Source of the DNA: Coriobacteriia bacterium | GTDB taxonomy: Bacteria > Actinomycetota > Coriobacteriia > Anaerosomatales > Anaerosomataceae | Reading direction: 5' to 3' | DNA: 36,718 nt | NCBI GenBank assembly: GCA_026416035.1 | Contig: JAOAFY010000009.1 | Location: 1 to 36,718 of the forward strand | Shown: positions 8,321-16,035 of the stretch, piece by piece | Numbering within the stretch: the first letter of the stretch is position 1 | Layout of the letters: each line of letters starts with the position of its first letter | The notes under the pieces: generated by a model | Databases searched by the model: none | What the model was told of the DNA's origin: nothing | What the model saw: the letters and a program-made list of their open reading frames with translations, nothing else | Made by a program: the position numbers and the translations under genes

Positions 8321-8338
8321 ATGTGTATTCGATGTGAC
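8321..8338 (-). promoter_or_regulatory. Possible Pho-type direct repeat upstream of the CWB2-pst operon
   Basis: On the minus strand GTCACA, 5 nt, then TACACA: two near-copies of a TCACA-type hexamer with exactly 11-bp periodicity, about 104-121 bp before the CWB2 start. PhoP-family phosphate regulators commonly bind repeats spaced 11 bp apart. Only two repeats are visible, each with mismatches to any published consensus, and no convincing -35/-10 pair was found, so this is a weak candidate. The rest of the 226-bp gap (8218-8443) holds a short hairpin at 8239-8261 and nothing else I can name. Confidence 0.25.
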
Positions 8339-8443
8339 CCTGAAACATCCGTGCAACCATCCCGCCGTCTGGATGCGCGCGGGCGCGAGATGCAGTGTGG
8401 TCAGGCGCTCGGATGTCGAAGCGGCGAGCCGCGACGACGGCTG

Positions 8444-8941
8444 CTACACCGCAAAGCCGCCGTGCTTCTTGAAGTGCTCGACCAGCCCGCCGTCTGCGAG
8501 AAGCTGCGCCATCACGGGCGGAAGCGGCGCGAAGGGGATCTCCGTGCCCTTGGTGAGGTTTCGCACGACTCCGCCTTCGAGATCGATCTCGAGCTCGTCG
8601 CCGTCGTCTATACGATCGGTATCACACTCCACCACCGGAAGTCCCGTGTTGATCGCGTTGCGGAAGAAGATGCGCGCAAAGCTCTTCGCGAGCACGGCCT
8701 TGGTGTTGCTGTGGATGAGCACGAGCGGCGCCTGCTCGCGGGAGGAGCCCATACCGAAGTTCTTGCCAGCCACGAGGATGCCCCCTGCCGGCTTGACCTT
8801 CGCGTAGTACTCAGGGTCGAGGTCCTCCATGGCGTGAACCGCCATGGCTTCCATGTCCGCCGACTTGAACTTGTACTTCCCAGAGATGATGTAGTCGGTG
8901 TTGATGTCGTCGCCGTACTTGAACGCGCGGGCGCGGATCAT
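8444..8941 (-). CDS. leuD: LeuD-type small subunit of a 3-isopropylmalate dehydratase-family hydro-lyase
   Basis: Swivel-domain subunit (165 residues, normal for the stand-alone small subunit) that completes the active site of the Fe-S hydro-lyase encoded just upstream. The N-terminal FKYGDDINTDYIISGKY segment and the GKNFGMGSSREQAP loop (60-72) are family hallmarks, as is FARIFFRNAINTGLP (88-102). Two departures stand out: the common GCGSSREHAP reads GMGSSREQAP, and the substrate-recognition stretch reads GKYKFKSAD rather than a YL-type sequence. The substrate may therefore be isopropylmalate, citramalate, homoaconitate or a dimethylmalate-like acid. ATG at 8941 has AGGAGG 10 bp upstream. 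leuC ends 14 bp before it. Confidence 0.82.
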   Translation of the reverse strand: MIRARAFKYGDDINTDYIISGKYKFKSADMEAMAVHAMEDLDPEYYAKVKPAGGILVAGKNFGMGSSREQAPLVLIHSNTKAVLAKSFARIFFRNAINTGLPVVECDTDRIDDGDELEIDLEGGVVRNLTKGTEIPFAPLPPVMAQLLADGGLVEHFKKHGGFAV

Positions 8942-8955
8942 GTGCCTGCCGCCTC

Positions 8956-10224
8956 CTAACCCAGGTACTTCCGCGGGTCGGTGATCTTCCCCTCGATGAC
9001 AGAGGCAGCCACCGTGGCTGGGCTGCCAAGGTAGATGAACGCGTTGCTGTTCCCCATGCGGCCCTTGAAGTTGCGGTTTGCAGTGGAAATCACGTTCTCC
9101 CCGTCGGACGGCACGCCGTTGTGGGTGCCGACGCACGGTCCGCAGCCGGGCGTCACGAGCGCAGCGCCGGCCTCCACGAGCGTCTGGATGTACCCGGCTT
9201 CGATCGCGTCGAGCAGCACGCGCCGCGAAGCGGGCGCCACGATGAACCGGACGTCCGGATGCACGCGCCGGCCAGCGAGGATGCTCGCCGCTATCGCGAG
9301 GTCTTCCAGACGGCCGTTCGTGCAGGTGCCGAGGACTCCCTGCTGGATCGGCGTCCCTTCCACCTCTTCGATCGGCGAGACGTTGTCCACGGAGTGCGGC
9401 TTTGCGACCTGGGGGCCGACGCGCTTGGCGTCTATCTCGATCTCGCGTGCGTAGCGCGCGTCCGGATCGGGGTCCACTGGGTTCGGTCGCCGTTCGCTTC
9501 GGCCTTCGTGCCATGCCAGCGTCTTGGCGTCGGCACGCATGAGCCCCGCCTTTGCGCCGACCTCGATCGCCATGTTCGAGATGGTCATGCGCGCGTCTAC
9601 GGACAGCGCCTCGATTACCGGCCCGTCGAACTCGATCGCCATGTAGGTGGCACCGTCGGCTCCGATCAGCCCGGCGAGGTACAGGACGAGGTCCTTGCTG
9701 TAAACGCCCGGGCTGAGTTCGCCGGTGTAGGTCACCCGCATCGTCTCAGGCACCTTGAACCACAGCTTCCCGGAAGCCATCGCAGCCGCACCGTCCGTGG
9801 ACCCCACCCCGGTCGAGAAGACGTTGAGGGCCCCATAGGTGCAGGTGTGGCTGTCGCACCCGACCATCAGGTCTCCCGGCACGACGTGCCCGTTCTCGGG
9901 GATGAGCTGGTGGCAGACGCCGCACCCGATGTCGTAGACGATCGCGCCGGTGCGCTTCCCAAACTCGCGCATCACCGTGTGCAGCGCGCTCACGCCTTCG
10001 AGCGGGCTCGGTGCTGAGTGATCGATCACGAGAGCGACCTTCTTCGGGTCGAACACGCCTTCGACTCCCATGCGCTCGAGCGCGCGTATCGCCAGCGGCG
10101 AGGTGCCGTCCTGCCCCATGACGAAGTCCACGTCTGCGACGACGATGTCGCCTGCGCGCGCATCGGCGCCCGCGTGAGCCGAGAGGATCTTCTCGGCGAT
10201 GGTCTTGCCGGGAATCGCTACCAC
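8956..10224 (-). CDS. leuC: LeuC-type large subunit of a 3-isopropylmalate dehydratase-family hydro-lyase
   Basis: Catalytic [4Fe-4S] subunit of an aconitase-superfamily isomerase or dehydratase. The three cluster cysteines are present: C301 in LGTCTNGR, and C361 and C364 in PGCGPCVG. GCDSHTCTYGA (122-132) and the ANRNFKGRMG segment (382-391) are conserved. At 422 residues it belongs to the short, two-subunit class used for leucine, isoleucine-by-citramalate or homoaconitate-type pathways. No other leu gene is visible, so its pathway is open. The start is awkward: the only in-frame GTG (10222-10224) directly abuts AGGAGG, while an ATT codon nine bases downstream has ideal spacing. Confidence 0.85.
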   Translation of the reverse strand: MVAIPGKTIAEKILSAHAGADARAGDIVVADVDFVMGQDGTSPLAIRALERMGVEGVFDPKKVALVIDHSAPSPLEGVSALHTVMREFGKRTGAIVYDIGCGVCHQLIPENGHVVPGDLMVGCDSHTCTYGALNVFSTGVGSTDGAAAMASGKLWFKVPETMRVTYTGELSPGVYSKDLVLYLAGLIGADGATYMAIEFDGPVIEALSVDARMTISNMAIEVGAKAGLMRADAKTLAWHEGRSERRPNPVDPDPDARYAREIEIDAKRVGPQVAKPHSVDNVSPIEEVEGTPIQQGVLGTCTNGRLEDLAIAASILAGRRVHPDVRFIVAPASRRVLLDAIEAGYIQTLVEAGAALVTPGCGPCVGTHNGVPSDGENVISTANRNFKGRMGNSNAFIYLGSPATVAASVIEGKITDPRKYLG

Positions 10225-10366
10225 CCTCCTCAGTCAGACGACGCGCGACGGCGTGGCCGCCGTGCGGAGTTGATAGTGTACGCTAGGGTGCCTGACGGGA
10301 CAACGACGGCCGCCGCGGCGCTTCCCGCGCACCGTCCGGAGCCGCGATGCCACCCAAGGAGCCGAG

Positions 10367-10882
10367 ATGGAAATCAGGCCGGCCACGCCCGAAGACGCAG
10401 ACGCCATCGCATCGATTTACAACGACGCCGTGCTCAACACCACGGCGACCTTCGACACCGAGCCAGTGACCCCCGAGAGCAGACGCGCGTGGCTCGCCAG
10501 CCACGGAGCCGACCACCCAGTCATCGTCGCAGAGGAGCACGGGGCCGTGGTGGGTTGGGCTGCGCTGTCGCCGTGGTCTGACCGCTGCGCGTACCGCACC
10601 AGCGTCGAGCTTTCGGTCTACGTCGACCGAAGGCACGTGCGCCGCGGCATCGGCCGTGCGCTCGCCCAACACCTGCTCGGGAACGCTCCCGCCCTCGGGG
10701 TCCACGCCGTGCTTGCACGCATCTGCACTGAGAACAGACCGAGCATCGCGCTGGTCGAGGGGCTCGGATTCGAACTCTGCGGCGTCCAACGCGAGGTCGG
10801 CCGCAAGTTCGGCCGGTGGCTCGACGTTGCAGTCTACGAGCTCATCGTCGGTGCAGGGGAGTCGGGCGCGGACGCGGGCTGA
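10367..10882 (+). CDS. GNAT N-acetyltransferase of the phosphinothricin/methionine-sulfoximine acetyltransferase type
   Basis: Cytosolic acetyl-CoA-dependent N-acetyltransferase, 171 residues. IYNDAVLNTTATFDTEP (17-33) and SVELSVYVDRRHVRRGIGR (79-97) match the PAT/MnaT branch. The latter contains the acetyl-CoA pyrophosphate loop (RRGIG). Known members acetylate phosphinothricin, methionine sulfoximine or methionine sulfone; the substrate here is not provable. ATG follows AAGGAG by 5 bp. It is divergent from leuC across a 142-bp gap that has a short inverted repeat (10248-10263) but no clear promoter. Its last 49 bp overlap the 3' end of the convergent MFS gene. Confidence 0.85.
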   Translation: MEIRPATPEDADAIASIYNDAVLNTTATFDTEPVTPESRRAWLASHGADHPVIVAEEHGAVVGWAALSPWSDRCAYRTSVELSVYVDRRHVRRGIGRALAQHLLGNAPALGVHAVLARICTENRPSIALVEGLGFELCGVQREVGRKFGRWLDVAVYELIVGAGESGADAG

Positions 10883-12039
10883 TCGACCTGAGCGTCGTCG
10901 ACCCGCCGCAACGCCAGCAACGAGACGACGAGCAGGACGCCGAGCGCTCCGAGCGCACCGGGCCTCCCGAGCCAGGACACACCGCTTGCCAGCGCCCACA
11001 AGGCGGGTCCAGCCAGCACTGAGAACCTGCCGACGGTCGCAGAGAGCCCGAACATCTCTCCAAGGCGCTCCTGGGGAGCCAACCTCGTCAGCAGCACCCG
11101 GTCCGACGTCCAGGCCGCTCCGACGGCGGCCCCTCCTGCAATGGCGGCGAGGTACGCGGCGGCACGCGGCCCGCCAGTGCCAGCGGCCACTCCGAGCAGG
11201 ACCGCTGCGAGCAGCCCCGAGACCGCCGCTCGCAGCACCCGTGCCGGACCTGCCCTGTCGACGGCGGACCCGGCCAGTGCAGCACCGGCGAGAGCGGAAA
11301 GCACCCCCACGAAGGCGACGACGTCCGTCGCCTTGTCGTCCAAGCCGACCTGGTGACGCACGTACACCGCGCTGAACAGGAAGAAAGTGTTGGCGGCATC
11401 CACGTACATGAACCGCCCCACCAAGAACCTGATGATGCGCGGTTCGCGCGCTGCGTGCCGCCACACATCGGCCAGAGTCGAAACCACCCCGCGCGGGCGA
11501 GAAGCCGCAGGAAGGGGCCCGGGCTCACGGATCGCTACGAAGGCCGGGAGCGCGAAGGCCAAGAACGCCCCGGCCAAGGCCGCGAACAGCACCCGGTGGC
11601 CGAACCGCGGCAGCACGAACGCCCCGATCCCGAGCGCGAGAGCAGATCCTAGGTATCCAACGGCGACACCGATGCCTGAGACCCGGCCGCGATCCGCCTC
11701 GGTGCTGACGGCGGGAAGCAGCGCATCGTACACGATGCTGCCCAAGTGAAACCCCGCGCTCGCAATGCCATACAGGACGAGCGCTGCCCCAAGCGGAACC
11801 GCTCCGAGCAGTGCCGTCGCCGCCACAGTCACGAGCGTCGTTGCCGCGAGAAGCCGCCGCCGCTTCCCCGTCCGGTCTCCGAGAGAGCCGAACCACGGCG
11901 CAGCCGCCGCGACGAGCGCGCCGGAGACGATGGCGACCGCTCCGATGTGGGCGTCCGTGCTACCCCGCGAGACTGCGTAGGGTGCGAAGTACCGCCCCGC
12001 CACGCCCATGGCGAACACGGTGTTCGCCAGGTCGTACAA
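10834..12039 (-). CDS. MFS transporter of the UMF1/Atg22-like type
   Basis: Integral membrane protein of 401 residues with about 12 predicted helices, major facilitator superfamily. The N-terminal YDLANTVFAMGV matches the UMF1/Atg22-like signature (YDxANSxF), and the first cytoplasmic loop GSLGDRTGKRRR fits the MFS A-loop (GxxxDRxGRR). The substrate is unknown; relatives have been linked to amino acid or metabolite efflux. The listed start is a TTG just before YDLAN, which is unusually short for the family. The same frame stays open upstream to a CTG at 12093 that overlaps the stop of the preceding gene and would restore 18 residues ending RVAWV. It converges on, and overlaps, the GNAT gene. 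Confidence 0.82.
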   Translation of the reverse strand: MYDLANTVFAMGVAGRYFAPYAVSRGSTDAHIGAVAIVSGALVAAAAPWFGSLGDRTGKRRRLLAATTLVTVAATALLGAVPLGAALVLYGIASAGFHLGSIVYDALLPAVSTEADRGRVSGIGVAVGYLGSALALGIGAFVLPRFGHRVLFAALAGAFLAFALPAFVAIREPGPLPAASRPRGVVSTLADVWRHAAREPRIIRFLVGRFMYVDAANTFFLFSAVYVRHQVGLDDKATDVVAFVGVLSALAGAALAGSAVDRAGPARVLRAAVSGLLAAVLLGVAAGTGGPRAAAYLAAIAGGAAVGAAWTSDRVLLTRLAPQERLGEMFGLSATVGRFSVLAGPALWALASGVSWLGRPGALGALGVLLVVSLLALRRVDDAQVDQPASAPDSPAPTMSS

Positions 12040-12089
12040 GACCCATGCGACCCTGCCCGCTCGGGCGTCCCTGTGGCGCGGAGCCTCGA

Positions 12090-12683
12090 TCAGCGCCCCG
12101 CCTGACCTATCGGGACCGGCTCCATCGGCTCGGGCCCAGGCGGCTCCGCGGTGCCGGTGGGCTCGACGGTACCGGTGGGCTCCTCGCTCGGCGCCTCGTC
12201 ACCGGCTCCGGGCTGCTCTTGTGGCTGCTCAGACAGCCCGAGCCATCCGAGGAACTTCGCGATCACCCGCTGCAGTCCCGGCGGAAGCCCCTTCCTCTGC
12301 CCGGCCTCCATCTGAGCCTGCATCCGTGCGAGGTTCCGCTGAAGCCTGTCAAGCGCGTTCGCGATGCCAGTGCGCTTCGTGCCGCCCGGTCCTGCAGCAG
12401 ACGTCCCGTCCTCAGACGCACCGGGCGCTGGGGAAGCCTTCCCGGCGCCGAGACCCTTCCGCGCACCTTCCTGCTCCGTGCCGAAGGCCGCACCCTTGCG
12501 CTTCCCGTGGCCCTTCTCCGGCGCCTCCGTGCCGGCGGCCCCCACATCGCTCGACGCGCGCGCTCCGTGCCCACGGCTGCGCATGGATGCAGGCATACCG
12601 CCCTTCTTGGCGACCGCCACGCCCGGCACCGCGAGCGCGGCGATGAGCACGACTGCCAGCGACACGATCGTCAGCCGCTTCAC
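12090..12683 (-). CDS. Secreted low-complexity protein of unknown function
   Basis: A 197-residue product with a clear signal peptide (KRLTIVSLAVVLIAALAV, about 2-19, cleavage near AVA-KK). A basic, Gly/Ala/Lys-rich linker (27-100) follows, then one amphipathic helical segment (about 104-142, ALDRLQRNLARMQAQMEAG and onward) and an acidic Pro/Glu/Thr tail with repeated EPTGT units. I do not recognise a family. GTG at 12681-12683 was chosen because AAGGAGG lies 5 bp upstream and the signal peptide starts immediately. The composition suggests a surface-exposed or wall-associated polypeptide. It ends 50 bp before the MFS gene on the same strand. Confidence 0.65.
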   Translation of the reverse strand: MKRLTIVSLAVVLIAALAVPGVAVAKKGGMPASMRSRGHGARASSDVGAAGTEAPEKGHGKRKGAAFGTEQEGARKGLGAGKASPAPGASEDGTSAAGPGGTKRTGIANALDRLQRNLARMQAQMEAGQRKGLPPGLQRVIAKFLGWLGLSEQPQEQPGAGDEAPSEEPTGTVEPTGTAEPPGPEPMEPVPIGQAGR

Positions 12684-12877
12684 GCCGACCTCCTTGCTCG
12701 CACACACCTCTCGTCGTACCCACTCATCGGCGCGCACGGGCGGGCGATGCACCGTTTTCCGACGAACGGACGAGCCGGGCATCGGTCACACGGCCGTGCG
12801 CGGTAAGCAATCACGACAGGCGCATCGCGCTTGTTGGGTATCCTCAGTAGGAGCCGCCGACGGACAGGAGGACTGCC

Positions 12878-13072
12878 ATGAAACCGACAGTCGACCGCGC
12901 GCTCTGCATCGGATGCAGGCTGTGCGAGGACACCTGCCCGGACGTGTTCCGCATCGACGAGGAGGGTCTGGCCTACGTCTTGCGGAGCGACCCGCCGCAC
13001 GAACTGTACGGCGACGTCAAGGCGGCTGCGGAGATCTGCCCGACTAACGCCATCGGCATCCTCGCGACCTGA
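12878..13072 (+). CDS. Single-cluster [4Fe-4S] ferredoxin
   Basis: Small electron carrier of 64 residues. C10, C13 and C16 (CIGCRLC) with a distal cysteine in EICPTNAI (near residue 54) form a CxxCxxC...CP set that binds one [4Fe-4S] cluster, as in Thermotoga- and Desulfovibrio-type ferredoxins. An extra cysteine at 20 (CEDTCP) could form a disulfide or be spare. ATG has AGGAGG 6 bp upstream. It stands alone, facing away from the secreted-protein gene and ending 4 bp from the convergent glycosyltransferase gene, so its redox partner is not indicated by context. Confidence 0.93.
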   Translation: MKPTVDRALCIGCRLCEDTCPDVFRIDEEGLAYVLRSDPPHELYGDVKAAAEICPTNAIGILAT

Positions 13073-13076
13073 GGGC

Positions 13077-14405
13077 TCAGGACTCCGCAAGCGCTGGCGC
13101 ACCCGCGGCAGCCACCACGTGCCCGTACAGCCCCTCGAGTTCGCTGACGACGGCCCCGATCTCGTGACGCTGCACGTCGGCCCACGCCGCACGACCCATC
13201 CGCTCGCGAAGCGCGTCGTCTCCTGACAGCCGCTCGATTGCGCGAGCAAGCGACTGTTCGTCGCCCGGAGCGACCACGATGCCGCTGCGCCCCGTACGGA
13301 CGATCTCGGGTATGGCCAAGGCGCGGACTCCTATCACGGGAAGCCCCGCAGCCATCGCTTCCAGCAGTACGATGCCCTGCGTCTCGATTGTGCTCGCGGT
13401 TATGAAGCAATCGTACTCGTGATAGCGTTGCACCAGCTCATCACGCGCGACGAATCCCGTGAACCGCACTCGCTTCGCGATGCCGAGCCGGTTCGCCAGC
13501 CGTTCGAGCGACTCTCTGGCAGGACCGTCACCCACGACGTCGAGCACGGCGTCGGCCCCGTGCATGAGCGCACGGGAAAAGGCCTTGATCACGACGTCCA
13601 CGTTCTTCTCGTACCCGAGACGTCCAGCGTGCACGATCCTCCCGGTCGGGCGGTACGAGTCTTTGACGCGCACGAGGGCGAGGTCGATCCCGTTGCTCAG
13701 GTAGTCGACGGGCGCCGTGACGCCGTGCCGCAACAGCTCGCGCTTCAGAGTCAGCGACGGCGTCAATACGAGGTCCGAACGGTTGTACAGAAGCCGCGTG
13801 TACCGCCAGGCCAGACGCGCCGTGAGTTCCGGCTGACCCCGCGCGACGTCGCTGGTGATGCCGAGCCACGCGTCCGCGAACTCATCGAGACCGGTCTCGA
13901 ACAGGGCGCGCGACCTCACGATCCGCTGCCACAGTCCGGACGCGAGCACCCGCTCGAACACCAGCGAGTTCACGACGCGTTCCTGAAGCGTGTCGATGCC
14001 GAGGATCCGGGAGATCTCGAGGTACTGCATGAAGTCAGGGATGTAGGTATGGTACGTCTGCACGATCGGCAGCCGCAGCGCCTTCGCCGCCAGCAGTCCG
14101 ACGACGCCAAGTGAAAGCGGCGTATGCACGTGGACCAGGTCTGGATCGAACGCTCTGATCTTCCTGGTCACAGACGCAATCGCCGGCAGGGCGACGCGCG
14201 TCGCCTTGTTCGTCACGAAGCTGAACGCCGGATAGCGCTCGACCCGCACGTTCGGCCGAGGCTCATCTGCGAAGTCCCCATACCGCGGCGCGATGATCAG
14301 GACTTCGTGGCCACGCTCCGCGAGCAGCCGGGTATGCGTGGCAATTGCAGTCACTACCCCGTTCACCTCGGGGACGTAGGTGTCCGTGACGATTGCGATC
14401 CGCAC
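13077..14405 (-). CDS. GT4-family glycosyltransferase
   Basis: Retaining GT-B glycosyltransferase, 442 residues, likely acting at the inner face of the membrane on a lipid or polyol acceptor. The N-terminal acceptor domain begins RIAIVTDTYVPEVNGV and contains HVHTP (92-96) and a YHTY motif (118-121). The C-terminal nucleotide-sugar domain has the HAGRLGYEKN loop (R262, K267) and the EX7E motif (E341-E349, ETQGIVLLE). The N-terminal part resembles diacylglycerol glucosyltransferases and mannosyltransferases. An extra helical stretch of about 70 residues (about 130-200) lengthens it. GTG start, 4 bp after the NYN gene, so they are co-transcribed. Donor and acceptor are unknown. Confidence 0.9.
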   Translation of the reverse strand: MRIAIVTDTYVPEVNGVVTAIATHTRLLAERGHEVLIIAPRYGDFADEPRPNVRVERYPAFSFVTNKATRVALPAIASVTRKIRAFDPDLVHVHTPLSLGVVGLLAAKALRLPIVQTYHTYIPDFMQYLEISRILGIDTLQERVVNSLVFERVLASGLWQRIVRSRALFETGLDEFADAWLGITSDVARGQPELTARLAWRYTRLLYNRSDLVLTPSLTLKRELLRHGVTAPVDYLSNGIDLALVRVKDSYRPTGRIVHAGRLGYEKNVDVVIKAFSRALMHGADAVLDVVGDGPARESLERLANRLGIAKRVRFTGFVARDELVQRYHEYDCFITASTIETQGIVLLEAMAAGLPVIGVRALAIPEIVRTGRSGIVVAPGDEQSLARAIERLSGDDALRERMGRAAWADVQRHEIGAVVSELEGLYGHVVAAAGAPALAES

Positions 14406-14409
14406 GGCG

Positions 14410-15204
14410 CTACTTCCCGTTCGCGAAGCCTACGACCACCCAGGTCCCGGAGCGCTGGTCGGTCCTGAGCGTTATGACTCCCATCTTCTCGGCGTCCTGC
14501 AACAGGTCCGAGAACGAGCGATACCCGTAGGATGACTCCGAGAACTGCGGCTGCTTGCGCTTCATCGTGTCCTTCACCATCGACGAGTACATCACGTCTT
14601 TGTTCTCACGCTGCAGCGCTTCGACCGCTTCAATCAGGAGTTTGATCGCGGGCCGCTTCGCCTTCGGGATGGAGGTCAGCGGCACGGCCGGTCCTGCCGG
14701 GGGCCGCACGATGTCCTCGTAGTAGATGAACTCGTCGCAGTTCGCGGCGAGCAGGTCGCTCGTCGAGTCCTTCATCCCGAGCCCGATGACGGACTTGCCG
14801 TTCTCTTTGAGCTTGGAGACGAGCGGCGTGAAGTCTGAATCGCCAGAGACGATGACGAAGGTGTCGATGTGCATCTTCGAGTAGCACAAGTCGAGCGCGT
14901 CGACCGCGAGCTGGATGTCGGCGTAGTTCTTGCCGGTCATGCCACGCTCTGGAATCTCCATCATCTGGATGCCAGCGTCGTGCATCACCTCGCGGTACTG
15001 AGCGAAGCGGCCCCAGTCGGCGTACGCCCGCTTGACGATCAGCTTGCCCTTCTCGACGAGGCGCTCGAGCACCGACTTGATGTCGAACGAGCCAGGCGTC
15101 GAGCTCTGGCCCTTCCGCCCGCGCGCCTGACCGCTCCGCTCGAAGCCGAGCGCGAGGTTCTCGAAGTCGATGAGCACCGCAAGCGAGTGCGCTTCCTCAG
15201 CCAT
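14410..15204 (-). CDS. NYN-domain (LabA/DUF88-like) putative ribonuclease with C-terminal LOTUS/OST-HTH domain
   Basis: 264-residue protein. Residues 6-165 form a PIN-like NYN domain: D13 in VLIDFENL, D96 in ADIQLAVDAL, and D122/D124 in VSGDSDFTPLV supply the acidic metal-binding cluster expected of a nuclease. Residues about 184-260 resemble a LOTUS/OST-HTH winged-helix domain (AIKLLIEAVEALQREN, FSESSYGYRSFSDLL, then a final GTWVVVG strand), a module linked to RNA binding. The ATG has GGAAGG 5 bp upstream. It is in an operon with the glycosyltransferase. Likely an RNA-cleaving or RNA-processing factor; the target is unknown. Confidence 0.88.
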   Translation of the reverse strand: MAEEAHSLAVLIDFENLALGFERSGQARGRKGQSSTPGSFDIKSVLERLVEKGKLIVKRAYADWGRFAQYREVMHDAGIQMMEIPERGMTGKNYADIQLAVDALDLCYSKMHIDTFVIVSGDSDFTPLVSKLKENGKSVIGLGMKDSTSDLLAANCDEFIYYEDIVRPPAGPAVPLTSIPKAKRPAIKLLIEAVEALQRENKDVMYSSMVKDTMKRKQPQFSESSYGYRSFSDLLQDAEKMGVITLRTDQRSGTWVVVGFANGK

Positions 15205-15302
15205 GACGACCTTCCTTCCCGTGGCCCCCGCCACATCATGCCACACGCCGCGCGCACCCGTAAGCGGCACCAGCACGACGGGTGCAGCGCGACGCGGCAA
15301 AC

Positions 15303-15336
15303 GCTGCGGGCAGCCGCTCACGCGGCCGCCCGCAGC
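15303..15336 (-). terminator. Hairpin terminator after the small secreted-protein gene
   Basis: Arms 15303-15317 and 15322-15336 pair over 15 bp with a 4-nt loop (GTGA in the minus-strand transcript). The single non-Watson-Crick position is a G-U pair in that strand only. It lies 23 bp past the stop at 15360 and is followed by a short GTTTG. The U-run is weak, as is common in high-GC bacteria. It separates this gene from the NYN-glycosyltransferase operon. The remainder of the gap (15205-15302) shows nothing else I can name. Confidence 0.7.
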
Positions 15337-15359
15337 ACGGAGAAGATGCCGCTCGAACG

Positions 15360-15908
15360 CTACTGGACCTGGGCCGCGTTCGGGCACGGACCGCAGTACG
15401 CAGCACCGCCGCCCGACGCGCCACGGCGGGTGCACCGGCCCGCACCCCGGCCGCCCCACGAGGGACCGGCGGTGGCCGTCGACTCGATGCGCTCGGCCAG
15501 ACGCTCCTTCATCTGCGCGTAGGCGGCATCGGCCTGCGCCTGGGTGATCGTCTCGTCCTTGACCTTCTGCTCCAGCACCGAGGCACGAAGCTCAAGCGCC
15601 TTGTCGACGATGTCGCCTGGATCGACGCCCTCGGCCCTTGCGATGTCGGCGATCGACTCGCCCGCGGTGCGCTTCGACCGGATGTCGGCCGCACTGAGCC
15701 CTGTGAGTCCCGCGAGCACATCGACCAGCCGGGCGCCCGAACCGCGGATCGCCTGTCCCATACGTACGCAAGCGCCGACGGCGCCGGTCTTGCCCGCCGC
15801 GCCGCCGCCGACAGTCGACGGCGAAGCCGCGGCGAGGCCCATGCCACCGAGCACCAGCCCTGCCACCAGTCCGGCGGTCACGAGCACGAGGGACTTGCTA
15901 TGCTTCAT
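15360..15908 (-). CDS. Small secreted protein of unknown function (DUF2680-like middle region)
   Basis: 182-residue exported protein. A signal peptide (SLVLVTAGLVAGLVLGG, about 6-22, cleavage probably after AAA near 28) precedes a helical region (55-145). There, ESIADIARAEGVDPGDIVDK and the following coiled KALELRASVLEQKV, then ITQAQADAAYAQMKERLAER, resemble DUF2680-type exported proteins. The tail is Gly- and Cys-rich (C159, C172, C175) and could form disulfides or bind metal. ATG has AGGAGG 8 bp upstream. It is monocistronic, closed by the hairpin at 15303-15336 and divergent from the methyltransferase gene. No function can be assigned. Confidence 0.72.
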   Translation of the reverse strand: MKHSKSLVLVTAGLVAGLVLGGMGLAAASPSTVGGGAAGKTGAVGACVRMGQAIRGSGARLVDVLAGLTGLSAADIRSKRTAGESIADIARAEGVDPGDIVDKALELRASVLEQKVKDETITQAQADAAYAQMKERLAERIESTATAGPSWGGRGAGRCTRRGASGGGAAYCGPCPNAAQVQ

Positions 15909-16035
15909 ACCTGACACCTCCTGCGTCGCGTCCGGGAGGACCCGCGCCCTCCCTATGGATCCGATGATGCCTGTGCGTGGTGAAGACGGAGTGAACCTGA
16001 GACACAGGTGCCGTGAACGCGTGGACGGAGTGACT

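Noticed and set aside
10248-10263. ACGGCG/CGCCGT inverted repeat between leuC and the GNAT gene
   Set aside because: Six-base arms only, without a promoter or second copy; not enough to call an operator.
12789-12798. CACGGCCGTG palindrome in the 12684-12877 gap
   Set aside because: A 10-bp palindrome is expected by chance in DNA this GC-rich, and no promoter elements flank it.
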